From: Boletus sp. NGJ
Taxonomy: Eukaryota; Basidiomycota; Agaricomycetes; Boletales; Boletaceae
Assembly: GCA_019096195.1 (NCBI GenBank)
Contig: JAGTXK010000021.1
Location: 124,001-188,000 of the forward strand
Direction: 5' to 3'
DNA length: 64,000 nucleotides
In this document: piece by piece, positions 45,278-57,899 of the stretch
Numbering within the stretch: the first letter of the stretch is position 1
How the letters are laid out: each line of letters opens with the position of its first letter
Notes under the pieces: model-generated
Database searches by the model: none
Told to the model about the DNA's origin: nothing
The model's input: only the letters and a program-made list of their open reading frames with translations
Program-made: the position numbers and the translations under genes

Positions 45278-46255
45278 TCAGTAGATGTTGAGAGATTCAC
45301 CAGATTCACCACAACTTTCTAGACAACCATTGGCCTCTGAGATCAACTCTACCTCAGCCTTCAGAAAATCAACTGCTTGCACAACACCAATAATCCCCTG
45401 TTGTTGACCCTGAGTGATCTGTAAAGAATCACCCACAGATACTCCATACTCTTTCTCCTTGGAACAGGAAAGCATGTCGGCAGGCTTGCAGATTATGAGC
45501 TCATCCAAATGAGCTAGCATGGATGTGCAGTTGCTTTGGTCAGTCCCCTTGTCTTGGTTGATATGATGTGTGGAACCATGTACACCTCCAGAAAAATGAT
45601 GGGCACTACAATCTTCACTCAAGGTTAATTCAAGAAGGACATGTATACAAAGAGTTCTTACCACTTCCATCATTTTGTAGACAAGTTTTGCTTTATTTTT
45701 GGTCATGGTGATCACTATACCCATAGAACCATGATGAGTGCCAGCAAGAATCTTAACAGCATCACCATGTCTAAACACCCGACAGACATTTAGTATTCAA
45801 ACCTCATATTCAAACCCTGCAAGACTAGAATCACAGGGTCATACAGTAACTGAAAATTAACCAGTATTGACTAATAGGATAATTGTCTGCTCACCCACAA
45901 ATGAGCCAGCTAGAGGGCATATGAGATTGCCTTCCTTCCAGAATTGAGCTGTAAACATCAAGTGTGAATGTTCAATCAGGTCAGGATCGACTTGAGCTTC
46001 TGCATGGAGTGTGATATGATCAGAATGAAGGGTTTGTACAGCTTCAATCAAGGATTTTGAGAATGTGTACTGAAGGAAACTATGGTGATAATATAGATCA
46101 CAACACTTCAATTTTTCACCTAATCCAAGGACCTCAAGCTCTGTGTTCTTGGCAGTAGTAGAATTGAAAAGTTTTCTTTCCTTCCTTTTCTGTGCTTTTA
46201 CTTCAGCTACATCCTCTGTATCTATTATGTCAGAAGGCCAATGGCAAGGGACCAC
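45278..46255 (-). pseudogene. Spt5-like protein with KOW motifs, broken
   Basis: Minus-strand open parts 45857-46255 and 45278-45778. The second contains two KOW-type stretches: FRHGDAVKILAGTHHGSMGI and, later, VSVGDSLQITQGQQQGIIGV. KOW motifs bind RNA or protein in transcription elongation factor Spt5 and relatives. Agaricomycete genomes carry extra Spt5-like copies. The first part (YTFSKSLIEAVQTLHSDHI, then a Trp-Lys-Glu-Gly stretch) lies where a middle domain would be. Stops separate the parts. Assignment rests mainly on the KOW motifs. Confidence 0.45.
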
Positions 46256-46539
46256 AAGGACCTTGCAAGAAACATTGTTGGCAGATAAAATGTAGCTGAT
46301 GTCATGCTGGTAGACTCCTCACAGCAGTTGAACCCATGAACGAGATGGAATGCATGGTAGCTACATATGGAGAGTGCCATGGTCTTTACTGTATCTAGGA
46401 GGAGGTTGATGCTGTGAATTGCAGACCAGTGAGATAGGGGGCAAATATTACAGATGTGAAGGGGGCTGGGAGCTTCTATATAGATCTTGTGGGAGATTCT
46501 CAGAACATCCCAACATCTCAAATGGTGGTTCTCAAATGT

Positions 46540-49500
46540 GGATGGATCCAAGGGGACCCACCAGGAACACTGAAACATAACGAGAAAGAGTACATGCAGG
46601 ACAGACTCTACAAAACCTTTCATCATTGAATGCCCTTACAACGGGCCAAGTTTTTCAATGTGCATGGGAATGTACCAGAGTTCATCATCAAGAGAACAAC
46701 TCTGTCTACTGAAATCACCCAACAGGTGCCAAAGGCCAAGATCGCATTACCAGATGCGTTCAAAGAATATGTGGATGTCTTCATAGAGAAAACAATCACC
46801 AGGTTACCTCCCTTCCAGCTCTACAATCACGCCATCAAGTTAAAGGACTCATTTATCCTGAAACAAGCCAAGGCATATCCTCTAAACCCACTGAAACAAC
46901 AAGCATGCAAAGAATTCATCAATGAACATCTCAAAACCAGGAAGATATCCCCATTCAAATCTCCCTAAGCTGCCCCTTTCTTCTTCATACAGAAGAAAGA
47001 TGAAAAACTCCGCCCCTGCCAAGACTACTGATATCTCAACAGTCACATGATCAATACCCTCTCCCTTTAATTTCCAATCTACTGGATAAATTAAAGGGAT
47101 CGTCAATCTTTACCAAATTCGATGTGCAATGGGGCTGTAACAACATCTTGATCAAACCTGAAGATCAGTGGAAAGCAGCTTTCCTCACCCTGTTCAGACT
47201 CTTCAAACCAAACATGATGTTCTTTGGAATATGCAACTCCCCAGCAACATTCCAGGCCTTCACAGACAATCTCTTCAGAGATTACATTGTGGAGGGATGG
47301 TTGGTGATCTATATGGACGATCTGTTGATACACTCTTCAGATCAGGAAACTCACGACGAGAGGACACAGATGGTCCTAGAATGCTTCCAACAGCATGAAA
47401 TGTACCTCAAACTGGAGAAGTGCACCTTCTTGGCCAAAGAAGTCGAGTATCTCAGAATGATTGTAGGAAAGGACGGTGTCTAAATGGACCTAGTCAAGCT
47501 CAATGCCATCAAACAATGGACCCCCCCGGTGAATGTAAAGGATGTCCAGTCCTTCATCGTATTCTGCAACTTTTACTGGAAATTCATCCTCTCTTTCTCT
47601 GACATTGCACATCCACTGCTAGACCTTACAAAGCAGACGACATCATGGTCATGGGGAGCACTGCAAGAAAAGTCATTCAGAACCCTCCAAGCCATATTCA
47701 CAAAGAAACCCATCCTCACCTTCCCCAATATGTCAAAACCCTTCACCCTCATGACCAACACTTCCCTCACTGCATCTGGAGCAGTACTCATGCAGAACAA
47801 TGATAATGGAGACATACAACCATGCAGTTACCTCTCCCAGACTTTCTCTCCTGCTGAGAGAAACTATGATATCTATGACAGGGAACTATTGGCTGTCATA
47901 TGAGGCCTGAAAGAATGGCAGAAATACCTCTTAGGATCCCTTCACCCTGTGATGGTGTTAACTAATCACAAGAACTTAACATTCTTCAAGGAACCCCAGC
48001 AACTATTCCAATGATAAGCACAATGGCTTTTGTTCCTCCAAGACTATGACATGGTCTACCAGGCTCTACCAGGAACCAAAATGGCCTCTGCCGATGCTCT
48101 GTATCATCACAATGAAGTAGACACTTCCAAAGACAACGAAGACATTCAACTCCTCCCATCTGAAGCTTTCGATTGTCAAGTATGGATGATCGACCTGGCA
48201 CTAGCTGAGAGGATCAAGGGATCCTCTCCATCTAATCCCCTGGTACTCTCTACCCTACAATACACAGAGGAGGAAGGACCCCTCTTCAACTGATCAAAAT
48301 TGAAAGACTGGACCTTTGACAATGGCAACCTGTACTTCAAAAACCGAATGTATATTCCAGGCCCAGCCTGGCAGGAGTTGGTATCCTTTATCCATTCCTC
48401 TTTCAAAGAAGGACATGGAGAACATCTTTGAACCGCTGCCCTCTTGGCCAAAGACTACTAGTGGCCTGGACTCACCATATTCATCCACAAATACATTGCT
48501 AGTTGCACTATCTGTCAAAGTAACAAGGTCCAGACACACCCAACAGTTCCCCTGGTCTATCCACTAGCCTTTGAAGGACACTGCCCTTTCCAGAATCTTT
48601 CAGTGGATTTAATCACTGACCTATCCCCAATGGGGGGCTTCAATTCAGTCATGGTCGTGGTCAACCGTAGGCTTAGTAAGGGGGTAATTCTCACCCCTTG
48701 CACAAAAATGGTAGACATGGCTGGTATAGCCCCTCTTTTCTTTGAAAAGGTCTTCCTACCATATAGTTTACATAACAAAATGGTTTTAGACCACAGTCCA
48801 CAATTCGCATCCATATTCACTTGGGAGCTCACACAACTCTTGAACTACGATGTTGCTCTCTCCATGGCCTATCACCTGCAAATGGATGGCAAAACGGAAT
48901 GGTACACCAGGGATCAGAAACCTACCTATGGATATTCTGCGATGGCCAACCACAGAGGTGGTTGAAACTACTACCTATGGCAGAGTTTGCTCACAACTCC
49001 ACAACCCACTCGGTCACTGGAAAATCACTCTTCTCTCTGATCCTCAGATATGAACCAAGAGCATATCCCTCTATTAGAAAAACCTTCCTACTGGCCCTAG
49101 AAAAAAGACTCTCTTTCCTGAAAGAAGCAAAATAAGAAGCAGAAGTGGCCCACAAATTTGTGTAACTACAAATGAAGGAGAGAGTTCACTCTCACTTCAA
49201 ACAATGGAAACTCAAAGATAAGGTATGGCTGGACGCCAAGAACCTGAAACTCCAAATCCCATCCTGGAAGCTGTCCTCAAAATGCACTGGACTATTTGAA
49301 ATTACTCAAGTGGTATCCTCCATGGCATTCCAACTCAAATTACCGAAACAGTGGAAGATCCACAATGTGTTCCATGCATCCCTGCTTTTCCCATATTGGA
49401 AAACCATGGAACACGGTCCAAATTTCACTCAACCACCACTGGAACTTATTGAAACAGAAGAGGAGTACAAAGTGGATAACATCATAAACCATTGGGGAAA

Positions 49501-49620
49501 AATGGGAAGAAGGCAGTACCTAACCCACTGGAAAGGATATTCTGTGGCAGAACGAACTTAACCAACTTGGGAAACACCAAGAAGATACTCTCAGAGTATA
49601 AAACCTGATTAAAACTCTGA
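46540..49620 (+). pseudogene. Pol remnant of the old family-1 copy
   Basis: Reverse transcriptase is recognisable with YMDD intact (about 47310-47325), but the RNase H TDAS motif has become TNTS. A TGA follows YDRELLAVI, and integrase VSDRGPQF reads VLDHSPQF, so catalytic residues are lost. Other stops include TAA after KSP (about 46966) and TAA after KDGV (about 47481). The chromodomain part survives as EEEYKVDNIINHWG (about 49460-49500). Ends at a TGA nine bases before the third-ORF ATG (49630), the same spacing as in the younger copy. Confidence 0.9.
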
Positions 49621-49629
49621 ACGAGATCA

Positions 49630-51990
49630 ATGCCCCAGGACAACACCTTCCTATTCATACTCCTGGCCTGTGTATCTGCTGCCCTTACCCAAGCTGCCTT
49701 TAGAAACAGTATCCCAACCTTGACATTCCCAAGCACATCGGCCAGCAGTCCTGCTTCTGCTGAATCGACTACTACCCATACCACACCAATTGGTAGATGG
49801 CAATCACCCCTCTCTCAGTATGCCTTAACCGACTCTCCTCCATCCACTGTCGAAACCTCTATGCATCTGTGCTCAATGACCCCATTGCAATCAGAACCCT
49901 CCAATCCATCCCTTTCTTCTCATGTGATGATTCTCTCATCCAACTCATCACTCTCTAGAGATCCTATTCCTCACTTTGATCCATTCTCGCTGGGACCACC
50001 AGGAGCTCAACAAGTTCCTATGTCTTCAATGCCCAACAGACTGCCGAAGAAGAGAGGGCAATGGAAAGTGTTGTCGAAATTTGCAAACTTATTCTCGACC
50101 TCCTTTTCATTAAGGGATTCAACTATTCCCTTGCCCTTCTACCTGTCAACACCTATGATCACCTTCTCCGCACCACCCTCCTCTCCCTCTTGGAGGAGAA
50201 AAGTCACCTTTTCTTTGCCCCCTCGTCAACCACCATGCCCTCCTACCACATTCCATCTTGATGATTCTCTTCTGTTGTGGAGTGACCCCTGGAGAACATC
50301 AACAGAATCAGAGGCATTAACAGAGTTGATAGAAACTCTCCAGAGACATGGAGAGCCCAGTTCTCTGATGACATCATTGTCACCTCCCCTTTCTCCACAG
50401 CCTTCAACCCCTTCTCCTGAGGAACCATTGCAGTACCAGTCCTCCCAATTCCTACCCCAGCCCTTTCCCATCAGACCAGGACTCTCCATTGGTGAGGAGC
50501 CCTGGTGTTCTCAGCTGGTCTCCCCTCTTGTTCCAACAACAAAGGTCTTTTCAACACACTAGGAGACACTACAACAAGGAGCCCTCCTCCTTCCTCTGTT
50601 CCCATTCCTGGGGCCACCATAGGTACCTCTCCTACCAACCATTCCAACTCAATGGCTGGTAATTCCCATCCCCTACCCAGCACCCGACCGGCTCATCACC
50701 ATTGAACTCCAATCTCTGGCCTCTGCTGTTTTGAATGTGGACATCAAGGTCACCTTTGGTCTGCTTGCCCCCACTACCGGTGCCCCTACTGTTGGGTGGT
50801 TGCCCCCAACCATCCACAGTATGCTTATCCACAAAGGACTTGCACATACTGTGGTAGATGAAGACATGGTTACTGTTACGCCTTGTAACAATGGTGACAC
50901 GTTCCCGTATAATCCCAATACCTGTTGGATTACCGGACTAGCAGGCTTGAGGAAGAGATCACTTAACCTCCAGAGGCCCAAATACCCTCTGACTGGGGAC
51001 CACTGCTAGCTTTACGTAGAGTCCTCTTGTTACCTCTATGACCGATGGCGGAGTCTCGGATTTACCACAGAATCCCAATCCTTATACAAAGGAGGGGGCA
51101 GACCGGTGCGCAGGCCTAGGAGCAGTTGCCTTCCGTCAGCTGATTCCTAGGGCTTACTGGGCCTATAATTGAATGGCGGAGTCTTGGGCTTTATCCCATC
51201 TAGTCAGTGGCGGAGTCCTGACTGACGACAGCCAACCTCTGTTGGTTGTTTGTGTTACTGAAGCTTTAGAAGCTGGCAACAACAGCGATGGCGCACAAGT
51301 GCGAAGTGACGAGTAGGATGATCATGAGCACGAGGGCGAGCATCTCCAGATCGTGGGAGAAGGCTTCTGAGGTAAAGTGGAACCTTTAAGCGGGAGAAGC
51401 AGGCTTTAGATTACATGGGAAGGAGTGTAGATCTAGGTTAGGTTTACATGAAGGGCCTGCGTCCCTATTTATAGGCCTTACCCCTCTAGGGCAGGCTTCG
51501 TGACGAGTATAGTAATATCTAGTTGCAGACGAGAGATTACTATAAATAGATCAAAGCATGAGTCTGGAATGGGAAGGTAGGAATACTGGGCTATGCACAA
51601 GAGAACATAGCCAAGGAGGTAATGTCTGTGATCGGATCAAGAAGGAGGAAAGCATGTATCAGTGAAATAGGGGGGGGCGATGTCCATACCAAACGGGTAG
51701 GTTCCTAAAGGGGAAGTTATGAATAACTTCCTAGAAAGGTAGTTCCGAATGGGGCAATGCCTGAGTTGGTGTCGCGGGAGAATCCCAGGGGAATCCCTGG
51801 TCAGAGTCGAAGAATAGGTCATCCCATAGGCCTACGGGGGGAGAGGGAAGGGGAAAAGATGTACCCCCTTCAGTAACCGTAACAGTTACCAGACCTGTTC
51901 CAGCCAGGAAGTCTTCAACAACTCCTGGGACCTTATCAAATAAGGAGAACAGAAGTTCTTGAGATGGAACTTCAAGACTATGAAGAGGGT
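49630..51990 (+). pseudogene. Third-ORF remnant of the old family-1 copy
   Basis: Begins MPQDNTFLFILLACVSAAL, then the coding frame changes. Pieces equal to the younger copy include RNLYASVLNDPIAIRTLQ and EICKLILDLLFIKGFNYSLA. The zinc knuckles are at 50727-50870: CFECGHQGHLWSAC, CPYCWVVAPNHPQYAY (last Cys lost) and CTYCGR followed by TGA. The third knuckle here keeps the Cys that is Tyr in the younger copy. The +1 frame is open for about 310 codons from 49630. The C-terminus is split by the solo LTR at 50874-51884 and resumes with QTCSSQEVFNNSWDL. Confidence 0.65.
50874..51884 (-). repeat. Solo LTR, family 1, minus orientation, GTTAC duplication
   Basis: 1011 bases, plus strand TGTTACGCC to CCGTAACA. 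Perfect duplications GTTAC lie at 50869-50873 and 51885-51889. It looks much less decayed than the element it interrupts, hence it is younger. Confidence 0.93.
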
Positions 51991-52922
51991 AATGTTACAG
52001 TTACAAAAGGGAGTATATCTTTTTCTCTTCCTTCACCTTCTCTCGGACTCTGGGACAACCTCTCCTTTAACACCTCTGACTATCCAGAATTCACCCACAA
52101 CATCCACGCAAGCATTGCCCCATCCAAAATCCCCCTTCTAAGTGATGCACCACTATGGCTGTGACACAGCCTACTTTATTTCATTTTACATGCATTTCAC
52201 CTCTGATCTAATCATAGACATTGCCTCCTTGGCTGTGTTCTCTCGCACACAGCCCAGTATTCCATTTTCCTTATTTGACTAATGATATGATCCCTTATGG
52301 TAATATTCCAGTATTACCATATATAATACAAAGTCTGCCCTGAATGGGGAAAGGTCTATATATATGGGTGTCTGCCCTTCATGTAAAACTAACCTAGATC
52401 TACACAACTTCCCATGTAATCTACCAAGCTCTCAGTTCCACTTTACCTCAGAAGCCTGTGCCCACTCTGGAGGTGATCACCACAGTGCTTGTGATAATCC
52501 TCATCATCACTTCACATCTGTGTGGCCTTGTTACCATTTGATCACATACCTAACCAATGGCAACACCAATGCAGACAGAGGTCTGCCTGTCTAAGCCCAG
52601 AACTCTGCCACTGGCACCCATATAAGCCCAGGACTCCATCACTGGCACTATAGCAAGACTGGGACTCTGCCACTGGCAACCATATGCAATCGGTCTGTGC
52701 CTCTACCAAGACTGCACCACCCTCATCAAAGTCCAAGACTCCACCATTGGTCATAGAGAAGGCTCCAACCCCAAGGCAGGCTCTATGTAGAAGCTAGCCA
52801 TCAGTCCCCAGTCCAAGGAACATTGGGCCTCGGAAGGTATTTTCCCCTCAAGTCTGGCTAGTCCAGTAATCAACCAGATGGTCAATTACTCAGGAACGTA
52901 TCACTTGTTACTTGGCATAATA
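51991..52922 (+). repeat. 3' LTR of the old family-1 copy
   Basis: About 932 bases, beginning TGTTACAGTTAC after a purine run (gaagagggtaa) and ending GGCATAATA. Strongly diverged, but AACCTAGATCT (52391-52401) is unchanged. Confidence 0.85.
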
Positions 52923-53478
52923 GTCCTTGTTGTTACAGTAGGAGCCGTGAGAAGTTCTGGGGGCCTAGCTGGGACAACAGGCTAAGAAGGATTATTAGTT
53001 GTATTAGGAAAAACTGGGGATACTACAGTATGAACAGTGGTTATGCCATCAGTGAGTACCACCAGTAGCCATTCAGAATTGGATGTTAGATTACAATGTT
53101 AGAAGGGTGGTGAGTAGTGGTGGGTCAGTCTTATATATGTACAATGCATGTTTAGCTTACCTGGGAGGTGCTTTGGTGATCAGCAAGCCCACCCTATAGG
53201 AGTGGTTGATGTCAATTTGATAATCATTGGACAAAAGTGTGTAGCATTCCTGGTCATGGGATCCAGGCTTGTTTGCAGTGTGGCCTTAGTTGCATCTAAG
53301 GGCAAAAGGTCTGTAAGATATGGTGCTTAATCATAGTAATCCAGATGTCAAAAAAGATATGGAGCCAACTTCATGATCAAGGATGCAAATCACACAGCAT
53401 GTGAATGTAGCTGCATGCTTCTCTGAATAATGCCTTCAACAACCCTACACCCACCCTCTGTAACAAATATTGTTCATG
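52923..53478. other. No gene recognised
   Basis: AT-rich sequence without repeats or long frames of recognisable type. Confidence 0.3.
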
Positions 53479-54440
53479 TAGACGGAAGATACACCTTAAA
53501 AAACTGCTTGGTGCTGGCTCACATGGTGCATATCAAGATACAGTGATAATGTTGATTTGATCTGGTTAAGCCTCTAATTCCCCTTAGCAATTGTATATTG
53601 CACACAAGATCTTATCAGCAGCCAGGACATTGCTGTCAAGCTGGAGCATTTTACCCAGGATCCTTCCTTGCTGGAATATAAATGTCACATTTTGAAGAAA
53701 CTTTGAGAAGGTGTCAAATTTCCTCAACTGGTATTTTTCACTAGAGAATTGTCATACCATGCTTTCATTCTGAGTAATGTGGCAACACCTCTATGTGATA
53801 CAGTATGCTTGCTCCACACGGTGGTTGTCTCAGTCTGGATGTTGTTCTTACTATAGGGTATCATTTAGTGAGTATTCATTATCTGATGATACTAACCATC
53901 AAAGTGTTCGATGCACTAACTGCTCACTCAACAGGTACATAGACTCGAATATGTACATTTACATGACTACATCCACTGTGACATCAAGCCACAAAATGTC
54001 TTGATTGGACACAATATCTCAAATCACACTGTCTTTCTCATCAACTTTGGTATCGCATTTCAATATTGCAACTCCACTACTCAAGCCCATGTTCCATACC
54101 AATAGGGCTGCCATTTCATCAGTACCCCCTCATTCACTTCTATCAATTATCACCTGGGCATTCAGTCAAGCTGCCATGACAATCTTGAATCACTCACATA
54201 CACACTGATCTATCTGCTGCAAGGATCACTTCCATGGTTCAGCAGTATTAACCCCATCTTCTTCAACAATGCGATACTGAAGCTAAAACAAGATACCACA
54301 GTTGATGAACTGTGTGATGGCCTATCTCATGAGTTTGCCACATTCCTCCAGTATTCATGCTCTCTCACTTATGTGGCAAAACCTGATTACAGTATGACTA
54401 CCTTTGTTCACTGCTCCACCACCATACACTTGACACATCA
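53479..54440 (+). pseudogene. CK1-like protein kinase, broken
   Basis: The N-lobe starts VDGRYTLKKLLGAGSHGAY (glycine loop, about 53479-53535). After an intron-like gap it continues DIAVKLEHFTQDPSLLEYKC (about 53620-53680), which carries the expected Lys. The C-lobe has YIHCDIKPQNVLIG, where HRD has become HCD, and FLINFGIAFQY, where DFG has become NFG (both about 53970-54065). It continues FTSINYHLGIQS, LESLTYTLIYLLQGSLPW and KLKQDTTVDELC. Two catalytic-motif residues are lost and stops are present (after EKKL-like KKL and VPYQ), so it cannot be an active kinase. CK1-like kinases are numerous in Agaricomycetes. Confidence 0.7.
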
Positions 54441-55763
54441 CTGGCAGCCACAAGCTGTGGCTTGTTCACTTTCAGCAGACCTGTTGACAACAAGCAACTG
54501 TCTCCACCGCCTCACAACAGATGTGAGAATATCCATGATCCTGCAGTATACCTGACAACTGCACCAATCTCAACAGGACCAACTGATTATCAAAAAACAT
54601 ACCATGGCCATGATGACAGCAATGCCAAAGAACAAAGGTGAGTGATATCCATTATTTTTACTGTCTTCTCTGACCAATGCAAGTGTGCTCAGGAGAAGAG
54701 CATGAAAATCTATCCAGATGCAAGATATTTTCACTCCTCATCGCAGCAGCAGGTTGGCCTGTGCTTGCTAATCATTTTGTTGCTAGATACATGTTGTTTA
54801 GGTAGTCTAGGAACATCACCATCATGTAGTGTAGTTTTTGTGATACTTTCCCTACTTTTGATACCAACTCGAAGCAGCAAAGCCCACCCTATCTGACTGG
54901 AACCATGACTGATTTTAGAATGCTATGACATATCAGCTGCAAGCCAACTGGTCTGCCTAGCTGAGCCAAGCCAAGCTGAGTGGCAGTGGCTATTGGTGAC
55001 ATAACCAGCCAAGTCAAGCCATAGCCACAGAGAACTGCAGCCAGCTAATGACTAGCCGAGCTGCAGCAACACTACATGACCTATATCGATTATTGACAGT
55101 GACTACTCAGACACTATTCAACCAATTCTTTCATTGATAAAATTGCAGCAAATATTTGGAATTCTCGCCCATTACCTCCTGCAATGATTGGGCACCAAAG
55201 TCCAGTATTATAGACAACCAAAGTGGGGGTGTGTTTTTGAACATAATTTTCCCATGGTGACAACATCACTGAAAAAGACAGTAAAATGATCCACTATTCT
55301 AACAAACAAACAACTATTCCAAAATATAGGAGCAAACAAATAGACTTATATATGAAGAGTAAATGCCAAAACTAAGTGCAAGATAAGAATGAATCTGAGA
55401 TATGACATCAGAATAACATACTAGAAGATGAAAGGGCAGAAACTAGACAAGCCAGCCACAACATGGCTCTGACACAATATCGGGCTCAGGATTACCACAA
55501 GCGCCTAGCCTAGTCTGGTGACCAGCCCATCTATGAGACTGCCATGATCCTGATGAGGCAATCCGTTGATAGACGGTCTGGTAAAAGTTGTTGGGGTTTA
55601 GGGGGCTACATGGATTCCCACATTTCTGGGATTTTTAACCAATCAAAAAATGCAAGATTATTTAATTTGAAATCAAAGTGAAAATAATTTGTGAATATGG
55701 AAGGTGGTCGCTCTGCGCAGTCGCTCTCTAAGTGCTTTGACCTCGCGCCGTGTCACTCATGAA
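54441..55763. other. No gene recognised
   Basis: Holds a stretch of AGCC/AGCT-rich imperfect repeats (about 54945-55075). The remainder is AT-rich with no recognisable family. Confidence 0.3.
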
Positions 55764-57858
55764 ATGGATACTACCTCAGGCTCCATAATGCAGGCCATAC
55801 TCAGTTACAATTTGGATGAACTACAACACTGTGCACTAGAAGATATTGGTACTCAGCTTTCTATGGAATTCATCACTACACTATCCGAAATTGATACTGT
55901 AGATGCTCTCCAAGCATCTCTAATAGTTCACCACCTCAGCTCACACGTGATTGTTCCATGCAATTTTCAACTTCAAGCATCACTTGCTATCCTCCATAGA
56001 AAAGATTCCATAGTCACTGCCAGCACAGGCAGTGGAAAGACCCTCTGCCAACTAATTCCATTATTACTCCACCAAACACCCTCTCAATTACAATCTTGCC
56101 TTTGAAATGGCTTCAAGTCACTCAGGTATGACTTGTCTAGTGGTGTATTGATGTTGTGGGTATTATGATTGTGGTCCAATTGCCAGGTACTCAAATTTGA
56201 AAGGTATCACATCAGAACGGTTGCAATCAATGAAGATACTCCCAATGACCGATCTCTTTAGGAGGTACTAACCTAGTCTATGCTACCATTTGATAGTTCT
56301 AACAAGAGAATGCAACAAGTCCATCTAGAAAAGATCTTATTAACACCTAATTGTTTCACTGGAACGGTTGGGGATGTACAACAATCACCTTCCTCGACTT
56401 GCCCAACTCATATGACAAGATCATACATTTGTGAAAAAAATATGCCGCGTGCATGTTGACAAAGCCCACAATATCTATACTGCTGGGCTTCCACATCATG
56501 GCAAGGAGGCATTTCATCCAGCATATGGCCGACTGAGGGAATTCTACGCTGTCCTCCCAGCAGGCATACCTTTCCAAGTGCTTTCCACCACATTTCCACC
56601 TCACATCTATAATGTTGTTCAACATGAGCTAGCCATGAGCTCCAACCACGTCTCCATTAGCCTTTCTACCAACTGCCCAAATATTATATATGCTACAACT
56701 CCAATCATTGAAACACTGCGTGATTTCTGCAATTTCAATTGTCTTATTGTGACAAACCTTCATTCTCCGATGGATATTCCAAAAACACTCATCTTTCATA
56801 ACTTGAAACAAGATGCCATGGATGCTGTACAGTACACCAATTCAAGACTACCCAAAGAGCTTCAAAATCAAGGGATTGTCAAGTACTATCATAGTGACAT
56901 GTCAGCTGAGTATCTATAACAGACATACAAGGACTTCTCGAATGTGAATAGCTGATATCGTATTCTGCATGCCACAGCTGGAGCCTCAACAGTAAGTCAT
57001 GTACTATACTAAAGGTATATCTCACCAGTGCAGGGCCTTAACATTTGAGGCATTTGGATCATCATCCAATATGGAGCATGTAAAAATCTTTCTGACCTCA
57101 TACAGAGAGCTGGTTGGGCTGTCTGTGATCCGACCATGTGTGGCCTATTTCTCATAATGTATGAGCCTTGGGTATTGGACATAAAGCTCGAAATCCATGT
57201 ACTTGACTCTAGAGACCTGGACAGACTCCATTATGGTGGCATGGTAAAAAAAACCTCATCAAAACAAGACCAAACAGGATGTGCAATGATTCAGTTGATT
57301 CAATCTACAACATGCCTGTGCAAGTTTCTCAATGATTACCTTGACAACCTCAGTCCTTCAGGTATCTAAAGCCTACTGAAGGAGGTACGTTAACACTGAG
57401 AATATATAGCTAACCAGCACTTGGCACTCTACTGTTGCAATCGACATGCAGGTTCAGACTTCAACCTGTTGGCTTTCTTTCTTGGGAACATATATACAGG
57501 TCAACTCAGTGAGGAGACTTCAATAGTTACGAAACGCAAGTGAACTCACTATCATGCGAAGAAAGACCATTCAGGTGTCTTTGATACACTTCTGGCCTGG
57601 TGAAACAAAGCTCATACTCATGATCCTGATCACTTTTCACGACCTGTGACAGAAATACTCAATGATGAGGGACTCGAGCTTCTCAGCAAAATTCATCCAA
57701 GTGATATTAGCAGTGCACAAACCTTAACAAACCTCTTGCAAGAAACACCTGAATGGGAACTCAAGGCTGGGCAGCAAATTTTCAACACAATCAAACAGTT
57801 TGATTGTACTCAAGTCATAAAAGCAATCAACACCAGTACTGCACATTTGACAAAATGA
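55764..57858 (+). pseudogene. RecQ-like DEAD/DEAH helicase, broken
   Basis: Starts MDTTSGSIMQAILSYNL. Motif I (Walker A) is TASTGSGKT at about 56015-56042, preceded by FQLQASLAILHRKDSIV, the arrangement of RecQ-type helicases. A frame shift and probable intron follow (56100-56190). The DEAH box region is VHVDKAHNIYTAGLPHHG (about 56446-56499), with Glu replaced by Lys. The second RecA-like domain has PKTLIFHNLKQDAMDAVQY and KYYHSDMSAEYL followed by a stop at 56917. Later fragments (RAGWAVCDPT; LNDEGLELLSKIHPSDISSA) reach 57858. Such helicases are multiplied in Agaricomycetes and in some fungi lie near telomeres. Not functional. Confidence 0.65.
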
Positions 57859-57899
57859 TCACATGAGCTTGCATCAAATGATATACACAAACTGTAGCT

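Larger units (their letters stand above)
46540..52922 (+). mobile_element. Old, 5'-truncated gypsy family 1 copy
   Basis: Similarity to the family-1 element starts at the sequence matching about 18340 (GDPPGTL), so LTR, gag and protease are missing at the 5' side. Pol, the third ORF and the 3' LTR remain, with many stops and frame breaks. Compared with 15365-24825, CpG-containing codons are often TpG or CpA. A reversed solo LTR (50874-51884) is nested in its third ORF. Confidence 0.9.
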
